A stretch of 64,000 nucleotides of DNA, from the NCBI GenBank assembly GCA_030537495.1, contig JAUNMH010000001.1, positions 62,001-126,000 on the forward strand, given 5' to 3'. A program made the position numbers and the translations under genes. The notes under the pieces were generated by a model. It worked only from the letters and a program-made list of their open reading frames with translations, did no database searches and was not told where the DNA came from. Within the stretch, counting starts at the first letter, position 1; every line of letters begins with the position of its first letter. Shown in pieces: positions 61,658 to 64,000 of this stretch. Origin of the DNA: Clostridia bacterium (GTDB lineage: Bacteria > Bacillota > Clostridia > Peptostreptococcales > Anaerovoracaceae).

Positions 61658-63265
61658 CTATTCAACAAATATGCTGCCTCCAATAAACTCTCGTAGTATC
61701 GAATTATTTACAATGATGCTGTCGTCCTCAATTATCTTAAAAAAGCTCAAAAACTTCAACATTCTTCTCGCTTCAGCGTATTCTTCCATGTCCGGACCGA
61801 TTTCTTCCAATAGCGGTTGCGCATATTTTTTTAGCACAGATATCTCATAAACGTGATATGAATTGAAAAGCACATCAGCTTCTCCACTATAAGGGAATAT
61901 ATTAACATCTTCCCCTCGCCTTACCTTCGGCCAGTCATCAATAGTTACCTTAGCGCTTCTTCCTCTGTAAAGATTATCCCTAACCATTCTTCGAAGCATT
62001 CTCTCATCAGTTGTCGGAATTCTATTGTGCTCGTCTATATTAAGCTGTGTCAGGGGACTAATATATATCTTAAACTTTTCTTTAGCCGGAATTTCCGGTG
62101 TAAGCAAATCATTTAGACCATGAATTCCTTCTATAACAATAGGGTGTCCCTGCTTAACAGAAGCTTTTCTCTTACCAAAACTCTTAGTTCCAGTGATAAA
62201 ATCGAACTCAGGTAAATCTACAACCTCACCTGCAAGCAAAGCATTAAGCTGGTCATTGAACAGCTTAATATCCACAGCGCCAAGGCATTCATAATCTTTT
62301 TCTCCGTATTCATCCAGAGGAGTTTCAGGTCGCTCAACAAAATAATCGTCTGTTCCCATATACAATGGCTCAAGCCCGTTTACTCGTAGCTGTATGCAAA
62401 GACGTCTTGCAAAAGTAGTCTTTCCTGACGAAGATGGACCCGCTATAAGAATAATCCTTTTCTTCTCTTTCTTTATCATGTCGGCAATCTCGGCAATCTT
62501 CTTTTCCTGAAGTGCTTCAGAAAGCTGAATCAAATCTTTGTATTCCCCGTTCTCAATTTTTCTGTTCAAGTCCCACACATAGTTAACCCCCAGAAGTCGA
62601 TCCCATAATGTCTGCTCACCAAAGGCCTGATACATCTTCTTTTCGTCAACAAAAGGCGGAATCTCATTGGGATTCGACGGATGCGGAAAACGCAAGAGCA
62701 CGCCACGTCTGTATTTCATAAGCTCAAAGTACTTTATATAACCTGTGGACGGCACCATAAGGCTATAAAAAAAGTCTCTAAAACCATCAATTGAGTAGTA
62801 TTTTAGTGTGGCTGGCTGGCGCCCCGGTGCGTTTTTCACATGCTCCACCTTAAGAGGGATGTCCGTAGCAACAATGTCCTCCATTCTTGCTTCAATTTCC
62901 CTGATCTGTTCTTTCGTCAGATTGTAGTCGGTTTTGATCTCGGTGTACAGACCCTTGTTTAGGGAATTCTGAATTTCCACCCTCACATCACCTACACAGT
63001 CCTTAACGGCCTTCAGATAAATGAGGGACAAGCTTCTTTGATAAATTTGCTCGATACCCTGAGTACGCATGTCCAAAAGTTCCAGTCTGCAATCTTCGTT
63101 CAGCGTCGTATCCAGTTCCTTTACTTCGTTGTTCACGCGTCCTGCCAGAACTGTGTATGGTAAAGCCGCCTCACGCTCTTTGTAAATCTCTTCTATGGTT
63201 ATTCCCTTAGGTACCTCAATTTCCTCATATGGTCCCTTTGGGGTAGTTCTCAATTGAATCTTCAT
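61658..63265 (-). CDS. nucleoside kinase, TGS domain plus uridine-kinase domain
   Basis: Protein of 535 residues. The N-terminus is a TGS-like domain (GPYEEIEVPKGITIEEIYKE, residues 9-60), then a threonyl-tRNA-synthetase-like editing-type region (about 65-225), then a phosphoribulokinase/uridine-kinase domain (about 280-470) with P-loop GPSSSGKTTFARRL and TDDYFVERPETP. Relatives in Clostridia are annotated as nucleoside or uridine kinases; the substrate is not known. GGGAGAA places the ATG at 63265. Monocistronic. Confidence 0.9.
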   Translation of the reverse strand: MKIQLRTTPKGPYEEIEVPKGITIEEIYKEREAALPYTVLAGRVNNEVKELDTTLNEDCRLELLDMRTQGIEQIYQRSLSLIYLKAVKDCVGDVRVEIQNSLNKGLYTEIKTDYNLTKEQIREIEARMEDIVATDIPLKVEHVKNAPGRQPATLKYYSIDGFRDFFYSLMVPSTGYIKYFELMKYRRGVLLRFPHPSNPNEIPPFVDEKKMYQAFGEQTLWDRLLGVNYVWDLNRKIENGEYKDLIQLSEALQEKKIAEIADMIKKEKKRIILIAGPSSSGKTTFARRLCIQLRVNGLEPLYMGTDDYFVERPETPLDEYGEKDYECLGAVDIKLFNDQLNALLAGEVVDLPEFDFITGTKSFGKRKASVKQGHPIVIEGIHGLNDLLTPEIPAKEKFKIYISPLTQLNIDEHNRIPTTDERMLRRMVRDNLYRGRSAKVTIDDWPKVRRGEDVNIFPYSGEADVLFNSYHVYEISVLKKYAQPLLEEIGPDMEEYAEARRMLKFLSFFKIIEDDSIIVNNSILREFIGGSIFVE

Positions 63266-63370
63266 CCGTAATTCTCCCTTCTCCATTTGATGTCATTCTA
63301 TCACATTTGTGCCCCATGTACTACCAACAAATGCAACTCTTTGCCTAGTTTTTAGTTGCGCCGCCCCACA

Positions 63371-63402
63371 CAAAAAGAGAGGCTATGAATAAACCTCTCT
63401 TT
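63371..63402 (-). terminator. intrinsic terminator of the PC4/YdbC-like gene
   Basis: AAGAGAGG and CCTCTCTT form a perfect 8-base stem with an 11-base loop; a T-run follows on the minus strand. Confidence 0.75.
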
Positions 63403-63462
63403 CTTCGATTAAAAACATATGCAAGATTTCAATGTGCTTGGGCTAATTCCCAGCATCACTAT

Positions 63463-64000
63463 CTAGAATGGGGTACTGTCACAAGCGGTTTCCTCTTCAT
63501 TATAGTCCAAGGACGTTTCCTCAGCCACCTCTGCCGCCAGGTCTCCGACCACTTCTCTTTCCGCAGACTGCGTCACGCCGTCAAGGCGAGTTGCCTCACT
63601 AGGCGGAGTCACTTCATCAAACGGAGTTTCTTCTGCGCACGGCACCATGTCTTCATAGCGTCTTTCTTCGCTAAAAGGTTCCCCTGCAGCCTGCATTGGC
63701 TTTCTGCGCTCTGACCTGTCAAGTTCCATCCTCATTCGGCGTTCCTCTTCAATGGCGCGTCCTTTAGCTACGGCCTTATCTGTGTTATTTTTCAGATACA
63801 TATCCGTAAGTTTCTGCATCTCCCATGAATTTAAGGTAATTCCCTTACTCATCTTCTCATGGTGCTCATCCCATTCTCGAATATCATATTTAGGAGCGTT
63901 TCCATTCCAGGATACAATGTTAAGTTCCTTACACCACCCTGAATTCATCTTCTGGATTACACCTAAATGTTCTTTAATCTCAAATGCAATTCTCTTATCT
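63463..64000 (-). CDS. PC4/YdbC-like single-stranded DNA-binding protein (5' end outside the window)
   Basis: The frame is open to the window edge; 179 residues are visible. Before the first ATG in the window the frame reads AFEIKEHLGVIQK, so the true start lies outside. The segment NIVSWNGNAPKYDIREWDEHHEKMSKGITL is cut here as NIVSWNGNAPKYDIREW and HEKMSKGITL and matches YdbC, a PC4-like ssDNA-binding domain. The remaining 110 residues are unusual for YdbC: a charged helix (EEERRMRMELDRSERR) and a long acidic tail rich in Glu and Pro, like the tails of single-strand binding proteins. Confidence 0.8.
   Translation of the reverse strand, partial: DKRIAFEIKEHLGVIQKMNSGWCKELNIVSWNGNAPKYDIREWDEHHEKMSKGITLNSWEMQKLTDMYLKNNTDKAVAKGRAIEEERRMRMELDRSERRKPMQAAGEPFSEERRYEDMVPCAEETPFDEVTPPSEATRLDGVTQSAEREVVGDLAAEVAEETSLDYNEEETACDSTPF

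Overview
The window looks like chromosomal DNA of a low-to-moderate GC, obligately anaerobic Bacillota of class Clostridia. The signs are the zinc-type S14, the dnaX-ybaB-recR block, an NSS-type amino-acid transporter, AGGAGG-type ribosome binding sites, TTGACA/TATAAT promoters and an anaerobic (cbi) cobalamin pathway. A family such as Anaerovoracaceae/Mogibacterium-like is a guess. No tRNA, rRNA, CRISPR array, phage or transposase gene was seen. Almost every gene is on the minus strand.

Layout. 1-7 kb: an oligopeptide-type ABC permease cut by the window edge, an M18 aminopeptidase, a flavodoxin-like protein divergent from a class II aldolase, a YitT-family protein divergent from a sodium-dependent amino-acid transporter. 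7-17 kb: recR, ybaB, dnaX, the SRP RNA, an AIR-synthase-like protein, ligA, pcrA, a TIM-barrel protein that lies behind a cobalamin riboswitch, and an SseB-like protein. 17-45 kb: a cobalamin region. It holds two secreted proteins with DUF4430 (transcobalamin-like) domains behind two tandem cobalamin riboswitches, a complete run of anaerobic corrin-ring genes (cbiC, P, cobD, B, A, J-E-T fusion, H, G, F, L, D), a BtuFCD-type importer, two secreted NEAT-like proteins and an exported CbiK-type chelatase, all behind a further cobalamin riboswitch with a consensus promoter. 45-61 kb: the S10-spc-alpha ribosomal protein cluster from rpsJ to rplQ with secY, adk, map, infA and rpoA. 61-64 kb: a TGS-uridine-kinase-like nucleoside kinase and a partial PC4/YdbC-like protein.

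How it fits together. Four cobalamin riboswitches within 29 kb put corrin synthesis, the importer and a set of exported proteins under one signal. The exported proteins include transcobalamin-like modules, heme-binding-like NEAT modules, a truncated substrate-binding lobe and a tetrapyrrole chelatase. Several end in the same lysine-rich fibronectin-III-like tail. I propose, as inference, that this is a cell-surface corrinoid or tetrapyrrole capture and relay system that feeds BtuFCD alongside de novo synthesis.

Other points worth attention: a 73-codon open frame in phase directly after the rpsC stop codon; two copies of a MITE-like element with 50-bp inverted ends, neither overlapping a gene; and a riboswitch-controlled TIM-barrel gene that may be co-transcribed with pcrA and ligA. 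All assignments come from reading motifs; no database search was run.
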